From NCBI RefSeq assembly GCF_009363095.1, contig NZ_CP045295.1:6291001-6355000 (forward strand): 64,000 nt of DNA. Direction: 5' to 3'. This document shows positions 50,104 through 58,773 of the stretch, in pieces. Positions within the stretch are counted from its first letter, which is position 1; every line of letters begins with the position of its first letter. The position numbers and the translations under genes are program-made. Origin of the DNA: Paenibacillus cellulositrophicus (GTDB lineage Bacteria > Bacillota > Bacilli > Paenibacillales > Paenibacillaceae). Below the pieces are notes generated by a model. That model was not told the DNA's origin. It saw only the letters and a program-made list of their open reading frames with translations, and did not search any database.

Positions 50104-50508
50104 TTGGTTAATGAAGGAAATAGGGAAGAAAGCGAGGAAGCTGGCATGGCCTTTATGATTGCCCAGCGGGCATTTATTAAAGCTTACCTGATTACGATGG
50201 TGGAGCAGCACCGCGGATATGGTTATCAGATGCTGGAGGAGCTGAGACAGGAGTTTAAGAGCTACGGCTATTCTCCCCCGCAGAGCGAGATTTACCGAGC
50301 CCTGCATGAACTGGTGCAGGAGGGCATTTTCTACCGGACCAAGCAACTGAAGGGCAGCGATCCGCGGGTGGATTTTCAGGAAATTGTATTGTACCACTTT
50401 ACGGACGATGGAGCCGAGAAGGCCAAGCTGTATAAAAAACAGGTCAAAACCGATCTGGACCGCTGTCTTGGCATTCTGCACAAGGCGGTTAACGACAATT
50501 ACCAATAA
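50104..50508 (+). CDS. rtp: Rtp-like replication terminator protein
   Basis: About 134 residues of winged-helix protein. It aligns from memory with B. subtilis Rtp along most of its length: QRAFIKAYLITMVEQHRGYG, MLEELRQEFKSYGYSPPQSE, IYRALHELVQEGI, QEIVLYHFTDDG and AKLYKKQVKTDLDRCLGILH. Rtp dimers bind Ter sites and stop replication forks from one side; PadR-family regulators share the fold and are the alternative. The start is uncertain: TTG 50104 has GGAGG four bases upstream and gives the better length; ATG 50146 gives 120 residues. An out-of-frame ATG at 50111 begins MKE, as Rtp does, which hints at a possible frameshift near the start. Confidence 0.75.
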   Translation: MVNEGNREESEEAGMAFMIAQRAFIKAYLITMVEQHRGYGYQMLEELRQEFKSYGYSPPQSEIYRALHELVQEGIFYRTKQLKGSDPRVDFQEIVLYHFTDDGAEKAKLYKKQVKTDLDRCLGILHKAVNDNYQ

Positions 50509-50535
50509 GACCCGGAAGGGAAGGAGGCGTAGGGG

Positions 50536-51540
50536 ATGCAGGAAAAGCTGCGTTTTGGGGTTTTAAGCACGGCCAGTATCGCGAGAAGCGCTTTTATTCC
50601 CGGCGTCCAGAACGCCAGACGCGTCGAGATTGCGGCGGTGGCCAGCCGGGATTACGCCAAAGCCAAAGATACGGCGGAACAGTTTAATATACCGAAGGCG
50701 TATGGAACCTATGAAGAACTGCTGAAGGATCCCGATATTGATGCGGTCTATATTCCACTTCCCAACCATTTGCATAAAGAGTGGACGATCAAGGCGGCAA
50801 AAGCCGGCAAGCACGTGCTGTGCGAGAAGCCGTCTGCGCTCAGCCCCGAAGAAGCTTCCGAAATGGTCGAAGCGTGCAGGGAAGCGGGGGTGATTTTCTC
50901 CGAAGCATTTATGTACCGGTATCATCCGAAGCATCGCAGGGTCCGGGAAATCATCGAGGAAGGCGAGATCGGCCAGATCCGGGCCATTCACGGGTGCTTC
51001 ACGTACAACCACATCGAAAATAAGGAGAACGTGCGGTACAAAAAAACGATGGGCGGCGGGGCCATCTATGATGTTGGCGGCTACCCGATTTCGGCGGCTC
51101 GGATGATTCTAGGCGAGGAGCCGCTGGCCGTGTCGGTTCAGGCGCTGTTTTCGGAGGAACACGATCATGTGGACGTCATGGCAACCGGTCTGGTGGAGTT
51201 TCCGAACGACGTTGGGTTGACCTTTGACTGCGGCATGTGGGCCGCGCCCCGGTGCTCGCTGGAGATCGTCGGCTCGCAAGGACGGATCGAGCTGCCGGTT
51301 GCATTTGGCTGGGAGCAGAGCGAGGAGCCGGCCCAGATTATCGTCCATGTTGGGGATCAGCGGCGGGAGGAACGCTTCGGTGTGCTGAGCCATTTCATGC
51401 TGGAGGCCGACGCTTTTGCCGCAGCGGTATTGGACGGAACACCGCTCCCTTATCCTCCGGAAGATGCGGTACGGAACATGAAGGTTGTGGAAGCGTGCCT
51501 GAAGTCAGCCGAGACGAAACAGAAGGTCTTCCTGCAGTAA
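50536..51540 (+). CDS. Gfo/Idh/MocA-family oxidoreductase
   Basis: A 334-residue NAD(P)-dependent dehydrogenase. The N-terminal Rossmann part reads LRFGVLSTASIARSAFIPGV, followed by DAVYIPLPNHLHKEW and the conserved HVLCEKP (the EKP Lys). C-terminal sheet motifs include FMYRYHPKHRRVREII and GGGAIYDVGGYPISAARMIL. Members oxidise or isomerise sugars and inositols; the substrate is not evident. AAGGGAAGGAGG precedes the ATG, 27 bases after the rtp-like stop, so the two may share a transcript. Confidence 0.9.
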   Translation: MQEKLRFGVLSTASIARSAFIPGVQNARRVEIAAVASRDYAKAKDTAEQFNIPKAYGTYEELLKDPDIDAVYIPLPNHLHKEWTIKAAKAGKHVLCEKPSALSPEEASEMVEACREAGVIFSEAFMYRYHPKHRRVREIIEEGEIGQIRAIHGCFTYNHIENKENVRYKKTMGGGAIYDVGGYPISAARMILGEEPLAVSVQALFSEEHDHVDVMATGLVEFPNDVGLTFDCGMWAAPRCSLEIVGSQGRIELPVAFGWEQSEEPAQIIVHVGDQRREERFGVLSHFMLEADAFAAAVLDGTPLPYPPEDAVRNMKVVEACLKSAETKQKVFLQ

Positions 51541-51592
51541 GCGTTCATCTGCAAGCACCGAGGGAGGCGAGACACAAGTCACAGGACAATGA

Positions 51593-51631
51593 AAGCCCCG
51601 GGTTCTCTGGTGGAGATCCCGGGGCTTCGGT
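51593..51631. terminator. Hairpin between convergent genes
   Basis: AAGCCCCGGG and CCCGGGGCTT form a 10-base perfect stem. The T-run is weak on both strands. Confidence 0.65.
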
Positions 51632-51646
51632 TCGTGTGTACCGGCT

Positions 51647-52216
51647 TTACATGCCTTCATCATAATCGGTGACGTCACGCTTGGCTGCCATGGCCGGCGT
51701 GTTAGACGTGCCGTACTCTTCGACGGACTCCCATGCGTCCGCATCATCAAAACGGCCGTCATAGCGCTGCCGGTTCTCGCCTGCGCCGGATGGCGGCGGA
51801 GTGATCACCTCTTCTTCGACCGGCCGGTCGCTGCTGACGTCCCGGTTCGGCGTATGCTCCACGCAATAAGCGGTGTACGGGATCGCCTGCAGACGCTCGA
51901 ACGGAATGTCCCGGCCGCATTCGACGCATTGGCCGTACTCCCCGCGGTCCATGCGCCCAAGGGCGCTGTCGACCTGCTCCAGCTCATCCTGCAGCGTGTC
52001 GTTGACGGCCAGGTCCCGGCCGCGTTCGAACACCTCCGTGCCTACATCGGCGGGGTGATTATCGTAAGAGGACAGCTCGCCTGTGGAATCGGCGAGCGAG
52101 TCGCCCAGCAGGGTATTGTCCTCACCATTCGCGTGAAAGTGGTGTTCCAGCTCCTTTTTGCGTTCCAGCAGTGCTGATTTGAGTTCCTGCTGCTGATCAT
52201 GGGTTAAATGACTCAT
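51647..52216 (-). CDS. yteA: YteA-like TraR/DksA zinc-finger protein
   Basis: A 189-residue protein. An N-terminal coiled coil (QQQELKSALLERKKELEHHF) is followed by DNHPADVGTEVFERGRDLA, a C4-type zinc finger variant (CVECGRDIPFERLQA then YCVEH, with His at the last position), and an acidic tail. YteA proteins are the Bacillus relatives of DksA/TraR and are linked to sporulation and stress. GGGAGTCTT precedes the ATG. It is a single gene convergent with the oxidoreductase. Confidence 0.9.
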   Translation of the reverse strand: MSHLTHDQQQELKSALLERKKELEHHFHANGEDNTLLGDSLADSTGELSSYDNHPADVGTEVFERGRDLAVNDTLQDELEQVDSALGRMDRGEYGQCVECGRDIPFERLQAIPYTAYCVEHTPNRDVSSDRPVEEEVITPPPSGAGENRQRYDGRFDDADAWESVEEYGTSNTPAMAAKRDVTDYDEGM

Positions 52217-52321
52217 GGATAAGACTCCCTTCTGACAGTAGAATAAGGTATCTGTACTCTTTCCTTACCCTAAAGGCGCGGGGAGCAATCATGCCATGTC
52301 TGTCAGCTCCAGCTGAACAGT

Positions 52322-53272
52322 CTAGACGGTATCCGTTCCGTCCAGAGCGCAGTGCAGATCACCGATCTCGAGCTGTAAGGTGGTATGGCCGATGCCGAAT
52401 TGCTCGCGCAGCTCGGCTGCAGCCTGCTGCAGAAGTTCATCGCCATTGCAGGGCTCCGTCACCACGAGATGTGCCGTGAGCGCCGTTTCCGTGGTGCTCA
52501 TGCCCCAAATGTGCAGATCATGCATGCTCTTGACCCAGGGCAGGGAAGTCAAGTAATTTCGGATGGCCGTAATGTCTGTGCCCGGAGGCACGCTGTCGAG
52601 AGCCATGTTAAGCGAATCCTTCAGCAGCCCCCAGGTGCTGATGCCGATAACAAGCACAATCAGCAGACTGACGACCGGGTCGACCCACAGCCAGCCCGTT
52701 GCGGAAATGACGATCCCTGCGATGACTACGCCGAGTGATACGCCGGCGTCCGCAGCCATATGCAGAAACGCCCCCCGGACGTTCAGATCGCCCCGGCGGC
52801 CGGAAACGAACAGCAGCGCCGTCAAGGCGTTGATGAGGATGCCGACAGCCGCCACCCAGATGACGTCCACACCGTCGACCGGCTGCGGGTGGATGAGGCG
52901 GCTGATCGCGCCCCAAGCGATGAGCGCGATCGCCGCGAGCAGGAACAGGGCGTTGAAGAGGGCGGCGAGGATAGAGGAACGGCGGTAACCGTACGTGCGC
53001 AGCTCCGTCGCTTTCTTTCGGACGAGGAGGCTGGCGACCCAGGCCAGCACGAGAGCGAGGACGTCGCTTAAATTGTGTCCGGCATCGGCTACGAGCGAAA
53101 GGGAATGGCTGATCAGGCCATAAGCTGCCTCCAAAATGACGAAGGCCGTGTTGAGCACGATACCGATCAGAAAGGCACGGTTATAATCTGCCGGTCCGTG
53201 TGCATGCGAGTGTGAATGTGAATGTTGGTGAGTGGTCGAGTGGGAATGATGGTGATGATGACCGTGTGCCAT
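52322..53272 (-). CDS. czcD: CzcD-type zinc/cation diffusion facilitator
   Basis: A 316-residue exporter. A His-rich N-terminus (HGHHHHHSHS, HSHSHSHAHG) is followed by six transmembrane helices with the metal sites in SLVADAGHNLSDVLAL (HxxxD of helix 2) and AFLHMAADAGVSLGV (HxxxD of helix 5), then a cytoplasmic domain with HDLHIWGMS. It exchanges Zn(II), Co(II) or Cd(II) for protons. ATG 53272 follows AAAAGGAGGAG; an in-frame start 60 bases earlier is not supported. An ArsR-type palindrome overlaps its promoter. Confidence 0.93.
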   Translation of the reverse strand: MAHGHHHHHSHSTTHQHSHSHSHAHGPADYNRAFLIGIVLNTAFVILEAAYGLISHSLSLVADAGHNLSDVLALVLAWVASLLVRKKATELRTYGYRRSSILAALFNALFLLAAIALIAWGAISRLIHPQPVDGVDVIWVAAVGILINALTALLFVSGRRGDLNVRGAFLHMAADAGVSLGVVIAGIVISATGWLWVDPVVSLLIVLVIGISTWGLLKDSLNMALDSVPPGTDITAIRNYLTSLPWVKSMHDLHIWGMSTTETALTAHLVVTEPCNGDELLQQAAAELREQFGIGHTTLQLEIGDLHCALDGTDTV

Positions 53273-53331
53273 AAGCGGCTCCTCCTTTTGAATACAAAGC
53301 AAATTGCATCCATGTTTAATTAATATTAACA

Positions 53332-53376
53332 TATGAGCATTTATTCATATAATAACATATTTCACGCTTGTGTCAA
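53332..53376 (-). promoter_or_regulatory. czcD promoter with CzrA-like operator
   Basis: Minus strand: TTGACA (53376-53371), 16-base spacer, TATTAT (53354-53349). TATGAGCA-TT-TATTCATA (53332-53349) lies just downstream; it resembles the 12-2-12 sites of metal-sensing ArsR/SmtB repressors such as CzrA. Confidence 0.6.
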
Positions 53377-53540
53377 TTTGTGCCATCCTTTAGGATGGCC
53401 ATTTTTCTTTGGAACATTCTCCAAAAAAGCGGGGAACGGTTTTCATCCTTAGCAAGGATGTGATATAAAAAATATAGGGTGTGGGAGTAATACAGGACAT
53501 CCTCCCTTTGCGGGGCTAGAGATTTGGAGGTATTCGTCAA

Positions 53541-53918
53541 ATGGATGAACATATGCAGCGCCGATTGGATAAACAGAAGAAGCTGTTCAAGCAGCTGGGC
53601 ATTCATCTGGATGCACTTTCCATCCATGAAAAGGTGTTCAGCAACAAGCTTCGGGGTTACGATCCGGAAGAGGTGGATGCCTACTTGGATGAAGTCATAA
53701 GCGATTACGAACGGTTTTATGCGATCATTTCCGATCTGATGGATAAATGGCAGGAGCAGCAAATCACGCTGCGCGACATGAAAGCAGGCTCACGGCCGGA
53801 ACCGGACCGTTTTGCCATCGATCCGAAGGTGATAGAGGATATCGTATTGAAAATGGAGTACAACCTTAGACAGCTCAAAAGCAAAATCAGGCCGGATCCT
53901 GACTTTTTCGTCGATTAA
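53541..53918 (+). CDS. DivIVA-domain protein
   Basis: A 125-residue cytoplasmic protein. LDALSIHEKVFSNKLRGYDP-EEVDAYLDEVISDYERFY is the DivIVA N-terminal signature (FxxxxRGYDxxEVDxFLD). The rest is a short coiled coil, not the long tail of true DivIVA, so it resembles GpsB-like adaptors that bind septal or peptidoglycan enzymes. GGAGG lies ten bases before the ATG. It is a single gene ending at a terminator. Confidence 0.88.
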   Translation: MDEHMQRRLDKQKKLFKQLGIHLDALSIHEKVFSNKLRGYDPEEVDAYLDEVISDYERFYAIISDLMDKWQEQQITLRDMKAGSRPEPDRFAIDPKVIEDIVLKMEYNLRQLKSKIRPDPDFFVD

Positions 53919-53944
53919 TCCATTACATACAGACATACTGCGAG

Positions 53945-53993
53945 AGCCCTTCCGAATATCATGGACAGAAATCCTGGTTCGGAGGGCTTTTTA
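53945..53993 (+). terminator. Intrinsic terminator
   Basis: AGCCCTTCCGAA and TTCGGAGGGCT pair, followed by five T. Confidence 0.88.
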
Positions 53994-54049
53994 TGTTTGC
54001 GCCCTGTTGATTTCATCCAACCACGCGAAATGTAAAGGAGAGGGACCGT

Positions 54050-54610
54050 ATGAAATTTATCCTTATATTTGGCCCGCAAGCTGTAGGCAAAATGACCGTA
54101 GGACAGGAGCTCGAAAAAATAACGGAGCTGAAACTTTTTCACAACCATATGACGATTGAGCTGGTATCGCCGTTTTTCAGCTACGGTTCGGAAGCCGGGA
54201 AACGGCTGGTTGGGTTGTTCCGGAGGGAGATCTTTGAAGAGGTTGCCAAGAGCGACCTGGCCGGCCTTATTTTCACGTTTGTATGGGCGCTGGACCAGAA
54301 GGCGGATTGGGATTATGTGGAGGAGGTCTGCGGGATTTTCGAATCCAGGGGCGCGGAAGTGTATTTCGTGGAGCTGGAGGCTGATCTAGATGAACGGCTC
54401 TCCCGCAATCTTAGTCCAAACCGGCTGCAGCATAAGCCAACGAAACGGAACACGGAGTGGTCCGAAAATGAGCTGAAGACATCGATGGAAAAATACCGGC
54501 TAAATTCATATGATGGCGAGATCAAGCGGGAGAACTATTTGAGAATCAACAATACGGATTTGAGCGCAGAAGAAGTGGCGCGCCAGATTAAGCATGAATT
54601 CGGGCTATAG
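54050..54610 (+). CDS. P-loop kinase-like protein
   Basis: A 186-residue protein with a Walker A FGPQAVGKMTVGQEL at residues 7-21, in which Met takes the place of the usual Ser/Thr after GK and Thr follows. It has FHNHMTIEL near residue 30 and a lid-like basic region LSRNLSPNRLQHKPTKRNTE near 118. Such proteins are often named shikimate-kinase-like but lack shikimate-binding residues; the substrate is unknown. AAAGGAGAGGG precedes the ATG. Confidence 0.75.
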   Translation: MKFILIFGPQAVGKMTVGQELEKITELKLFHNHMTIELVSPFFSYGSEAGKRLVGLFRREIFEEVAKSDLAGLIFTFVWALDQKADWDYVEEVCGIFESRGAEVYFVELEADLDERLSRNLSPNRLQHKPTKRNTEWSENELKTSMEKYRLNSYDGEIKRENYLRINNTDLSAEEVARQIKHEFGL

Positions 54611-54806
54611 TTTTTCAGTACGGCCACAAGCTGACGCAATCCAGTAAACTTTTTCTTCTCCGTGACGTTCTTTAAATATAAGCAGCATATTGCTGGAAGG
54701 GCGCATGGAAGAAACAATGGTCATGCCGTCGCATAAGTAAAGAATGTACCGCCAAAGCGCCAGAGTACTATGAATAAAACTTGGGGTACGAGAAGGAGGA
54801 GGCGGA

Positions 54807-55208
54807 ATGAATCGGAATGCTGGTTTTTGGATCAGACTTGGGGCATCGCTGGTGGATGGGCTGCTCGTCGGCTTGCCGATCATGATTGTGGTGTGGATGA
54901 TTACGGGAAAATGGGGAAACGAGGATTGGATTTCCGATACGATCAGCGGTTTGTATTCACTGCTCGTGCCTGTATTCTGGAACGGTTATACGGTGGGCAA
55001 AAGGATATGCAACATCCGGATTCGCAAGGTGAGCGATCACCAGCCCCCTGGAATCGGGACCATGCTGCTGCGGAACGTCGTTGCCGGCCTCGTGTATGGT
55101 CTTAGCTTAGGCATTTGCGTGATCATCAGTGCTTTTATGGTGGGGCTGCGTGAAGACAAACGGTCGATTCATGACTTTATTGCCGGGACGGAAGTCGTAT
55201 ATGACTGA
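54807..55208 (+). CDS. RDD-family membrane protein
   Basis: A 133-residue protein with three or four hydrophobic segments. The motif RLGASLVDGLLVGLP is the R-x-x-x-x-x-x-D form of the RDD signature, followed by GYTVGKRICNIRI and a conserved KRSIHDFIAGTEVV end. The function of the family is mostly unknown (some are Na+/H+ exchangers). GGAGGAGGCGG precedes the ATG. It is a single gene. Confidence 0.87.
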   Translation: MNRNAGFWIRLGASLVDGLLVGLPIMIVVWMITGKWGNEDWISDTISGLYSLLVPVFWNGYTVGKRICNIRIRKVSDHQPPGIGTMLLRNVVAGLVYGLSLGICVIISAFMVGLREDKRSIHDFIAGTEVVYD

Positions 55209-55482
55209 ACAATGTCCTGGCTGAAAAGTAACAGGAAGCACGCCGCCTTGCCGGTGAATTCCGGACCTCTGGCTGATGTGCGGGACAATCATATCATGAT
55301 AGGGTAAAAGGTAGGATAGGACAGCGTTGTCAGGCGTAAGCAGCCAGCAACCGTCAAATCCTCCTTTTTTCTTATGAAATGACCGGATTACTATTTTGGT
55401 CAGTTGGTATTTTTCGAGCGGTTACCAGTCCGCTGCGCGGTCTGGATTAAAGAGAAAAAACAGGATGATGGAGGGAATAACC
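55209..55482. other. Intergenic region upstream of the P450 fusion
   Basis: About 270 bases. A perfect 10-base palindrome TATCATGATA lies at 55292-55301. No well-spaced promoter and no gene for a FatR-like repressor were seen; an open frame from 55396 lacks a ribosome binding site until ATG 55483. Confidence 0.4.
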
Positions 55483-58400
55483 ATGACGCAAACCATTCAG
55501 GTGCCTCAACCTAAAACCTACGGACCTTTAGGCAATCTGCCTTTGCTGGATTCCGCCGCACCGGTGCAATCGTTGGTAAAGGTCGCCGCGGAGCTCGGGC
55601 CGATCTTTCAGTTCCAATATCCCGGCGGCCGCAGGGAGCTGTATGTGTCCGGCCATGAATATGTGAAGGACGCCTGCGACGAAAAGCGTTTTGACAAAAG
55701 GATCTGGGCTCCACTGCAGAACGTTCGCGCATTTGCCGGTGACGGCCTCTTTACGAGCGCAACCGAGGAACCCAATTGGAAAAAAGCCCATAACATTCTG
55801 CTGTCCAGCTTCAGCCAGCGGGCCATGCAGGGTTATCATACGAAAATGCTGGATATCGCCATGCAGCTGATTCAAAAATGGGGAAGGCTGAACCCGGACG
55901 AAACGGTGGACGTTCCTGCCGATATGACCCGGCTGACGCTCGACACGATCGGGCTGTGCGGGTTTAGTTACCGCTTTAACAGCTTTTACCGGGAAAACAA
56001 TCACCCCTTTATCGATGCGATGGTACGGGCGCTAGACGAAGGGATGAACCAGCTTCACCGGCTGGGCATCCAGGATATGTTTATGATCCGGAAGAAGCGG
56101 CAGTTTCAAGAGGATATCCAGACGATGTTTTCACTCGTCGATGAACTGATCCGAGAGCGCAAGGCGCATGGCGGGGATGAGGATGACCTGCTTGCACATA
56201 TGCTGGAGGGCGTTGATGCAAATACGGGGGAGCGGCTGGATCATGAAAATATCCGCTATCAGATGATCACGTTCCTGATCGCGGGGCATGAAACGACCAG
56301 CGGTTTGCTCTCCTTTGCGATCTATTTTCTGATGAAAAACCCCGATAAGCTGAGCAAGGCCGTGGAAGAAGTGGACCGGGTTTTGAAAGATCCCGTACCG
56401 ACGTATCAACAGGTAAGGGATCTGAAATATGTCCGGATGGTTCTTAGCGAGTCCCTGCGGTTATGGCCGACAGCACCGGCTTTCTCGCTGTACGCTAAAG
56501 AAGATACGATGATTGGGGGAACCTATCCGATCCAACAGGGCAACAGCGTGACGGTGCTCATTCCGGGACTTCACCGGGACGTGCGCGTCTGGGGCGATGA
56601 CGTGGAGGTATTCAAACCCGAGCGGTTCGAGGATCCTAGCAAGGTTCCGCATGATGCGTATAAGCCGTTCGGCAACGGCCAGCGGGCGTGCATCGGCCAG
56701 CAGTTCGCCCTGCAGGAAGCCACACTGGTGCTGGGGTTGGTGCTGAAGTATTTTGACCTTGCGGACGCCGACCACTACGAACTCAAGGTTAAAGAGACGC
56801 TTACGCTAAAACCGGAAGGATTCCGGATCCGTGTCCGCAGCCGAAAAGGCGCATTGATCCCGGTGGGTTACGGCAGCGCCGAGACCGTGGAAGCCGCTGT
56901 CAGCGAATCCACCAAGCCGGCTTCCCTGGCTGCAAATGAACATCATACGCCGCTGCTTGTCCTGTACGGCTCCAATTTGGGCACCGCGGAAGGCATCGCC
57001 AGGGAGGTGGCTGACCGCGCGAGGTACCAGGGATTCGACAGCCAGGTCGGTCCCCTGGACGACTATGCCGGCGCGCTTCCGAAGGAGGGGGCGGTCATTA
57101 TCGTAACGGCGTCCTATAACGGCCAGCCCCCTTCCAACGCCAAGTCGTTTATGGAATGGCTGGAAGCCGCCGATCCTTCCGCCATCCGGGACGTCCGTTA
57201 CGCCGTATTTGGCTGCGGGGATCACAATTGGGCCAGCACGTACCAGCGGATCCCGCGCCTGATTGATGAGCAGCTGGCTGCCAAAGGGGGAAAGCGGCTC
57301 CTTCCGCGCGGGGAGAGCGATGCCAGCGGCGATTTTGAACGGGAAGTGGACGACTGGACGGAGCGCTTATGGCCGGATTTGATGCCAGCGCTGGGACTCC
57401 CGGTCTCGGACGTCCGCGACACCAAGCGGAGCACGCTGTCGCTGCGCTTTGTCCAGGGGGTGGCTGCCGTGCCGCTTGCGGAGACCTACCACGCCGTATC
57501 CGGGCGGATCGTGCGCAGCTGCAATCTTCAGCAAGCAGACAGCGGAAGGGTCACGCAGCACATTGAAATTGCGCTGCCGGAGGGTACAGCTTATCGCGAA
57601 GGGGATCATCTGGGCGTGCTCCCGGTCAATCCTGAGTCATTGGTGCGGCGGGTGCTCCGCCGATTCCAGCTGGACGGCTCGGCGCACCTGATTCTGACGG
57701 CAGACGGAAAACACAGCGCTCACCTGAAGACAGGAGTGCCGATCCGGCTGGACGAACTGCTGGCACGCAGCGTCGAGCTGCAGGAGCCGGCCACCCGTGC
57801 CCAAATTCGGGAGCTGGCATCGTACACGGTATGTCCGCCGCATGCTAAGGAACTGGAGGCCATGCTTGAGGAAGGCGCGTTCCAAACCAACATTCGGGCG
57901 AAGCGGGTTACGATGCTTGACCTGCTTGAGCATTACGAAGCCTGCGGGCTGCCGTTTGCGCGTTTTCTGGAGCTGCTGCCGGCGCTCAAGCCGAGATACT
58001 ACTCCATCTCCAGCTCGCCCAAAGTCAGCCCAGGCACTGCCAGCATTACAGTCGGTGTCGTTCGGGGTGAGGCATGGAGCGGTAAGGGAGAGTACCTCGG
58101 TATCGCCTCCAACTACCTGGCCGAACAGGATCCTGGGGCCGAAGTGCTGATGTTCGTCCGATCTCCTGAATCCGGCTTTGTGCTGCCGGAGGATCCCGCC
58201 ACACCGATGATCATGGTAGGGCCGGGCACAGGCGTGGCTCCGTTCAGAGGCTTTATCCAGGCTAGACGGGTCCTGCAAGCGGAAGGAAAGGTACTGGGCG
58301 AAGCTCATCTGTACTTTGGCTGCAGACATCCGGAGCATGATTACTTATACCGCGAGGAGTTTGAGCAGGCGGAAAAGGACGGCGTGGTGACGCTTCATAC

Positions 58401-58662
58401 GGCTTTTTCCCGAGTGGAGGGCACGGATAAATGCTATGTCCAGCACCTGATGAAGCAGGACGGCGAGCTGCTGCTGAAGCTGCTCGAGGCCGGGGCTAAG
58501 CTGTACATTTGCGGCGACGGCTCCCGGATGGCACCCCAAGTAGAAGAGACGCTGATGGGCTCCTATCGGGACAAACACGGGGCGAGCCCAGAAGAAGCAG
58601 CCGGGTGGCTTGCCGGGCTCGAATCGGCAGGAAACTATGTGAAGGACGTATGGGCAGGTTGA
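55483..58662 (+). CDS. cyp102: CYP102 (P450 BM3-type) self-sufficient fatty-acid hydroxylase
   Basis: A 1059-residue fusion of P450 and diflavin reductase, the usual length for BM3. The P450 part has the I-helix AGHETTSG near residue 267, ESLRLWP (ExxR) near 325, and the haem loop FGNGQRACIG with Cys near residue 403. The FMN domain starts near 485 (LYGSNLGTAEGIA). The FAD/NADPH part has RYYSISSSP near 840, VGPGTGVAPFRGF near 910 and YICGDGSRM near 1010. It hydroxylates medium and long fatty acids with NADPH and O2. ATG 55483 follows GGAGGG. Bacillus homologues are usually repressed by a neighbouring TetR (BscR/FatR); none is adjacent here. Confidence 0.95.
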   Translation: MTQTIQVPQPKTYGPLGNLPLLDSAAPVQSLVKVAAELGPIFQFQYPGGRRELYVSGHEYVKDACDEKRFDKRIWAPLQNVRAFAGDGLFTSATEEPNWKKAHNILLSSFSQRAMQGYHTKMLDIAMQLIQKWGRLNPDETVDVPADMTRLTLDTIGLCGFSYRFNSFYRENNHPFIDAMVRALDEGMNQLHRLGIQDMFMIRKKRQFQEDIQTMFSLVDELIRERKAHGGDEDDLLAHMLEGVDANTGERLDHENIRYQMITFLIAGHETTSGLLSFAIYFLMKNPDKLSKAVEEVDRVLKDPVPTYQQVRDLKYVRMVLSESLRLWPTAPAFSLYAKEDTMIGGTYPIQQGNSVTVLIPGLHRDVRVWGDDVEVFKPERFEDPSKVPHDAYKPFGNGQRACIGQQFALQEATLVLGLVLKYFDLADADHYELKVKETLTLKPEGFRIRVRSRKGALIPVGYGSAETVEAAVSESTKPASLAANEHHTPLLVLYGSNLGTAEGIAREVADRARYQGFDSQVGPLDDYAGALPKEGAVIIVTASYNGQPPSNAKSFMEWLEAADPSAIRDVRYAVFGCGDHNWASTYQRIPRLIDEQLAAKGGKRLLPRGESDASGDFEREVDDWTERLWPDLMPALGLPVSDVRDTKRSTLSLRFVQGVAAVPLAETYHAVSGRIVRSCNLQQADSGRVTQHIEIALPEGTAYREGDHLGVLPVNPESLVRRVLRRFQLDGSAHLILTADGKHSAHLKTGVPIRLDELLARSVELQEPATRAQIRELASYTVCPPHAKELEAMLEEGAFQTNIRAKRVTMLDLLEHYEACGLPFARFLELLPALKPRYYSISSSPKVSPGTASITVGVVRGEAWSGKGEYLGIASNYLAEQDPGAEVLMFVRSPESGFVLPEDPATPMIMVGPGTGVAPFRGFIQARRVLQAEGKVLGEAHLYFGCRHPEHDYLYREEFEQAEKDGVVTLHTAFSRVEGTDKCYVQHLMKQDGELLLKLLEAGAKLYICGDGSRMAPQVEETLMGSYRDKHGASPEEAAGWLAGLESAGNYVKDVWAG

Positions 58663-58773
58663 ACTCCCGGCGGTCGGATTTCGGGGCAGGCCTCATTTTA
58701 CTGATTGCTTCCTTACCGTCCGCAAATATATGATGAAAGCGAAGGTAAGGACGATCAGGAAGGGGCAAACCAG

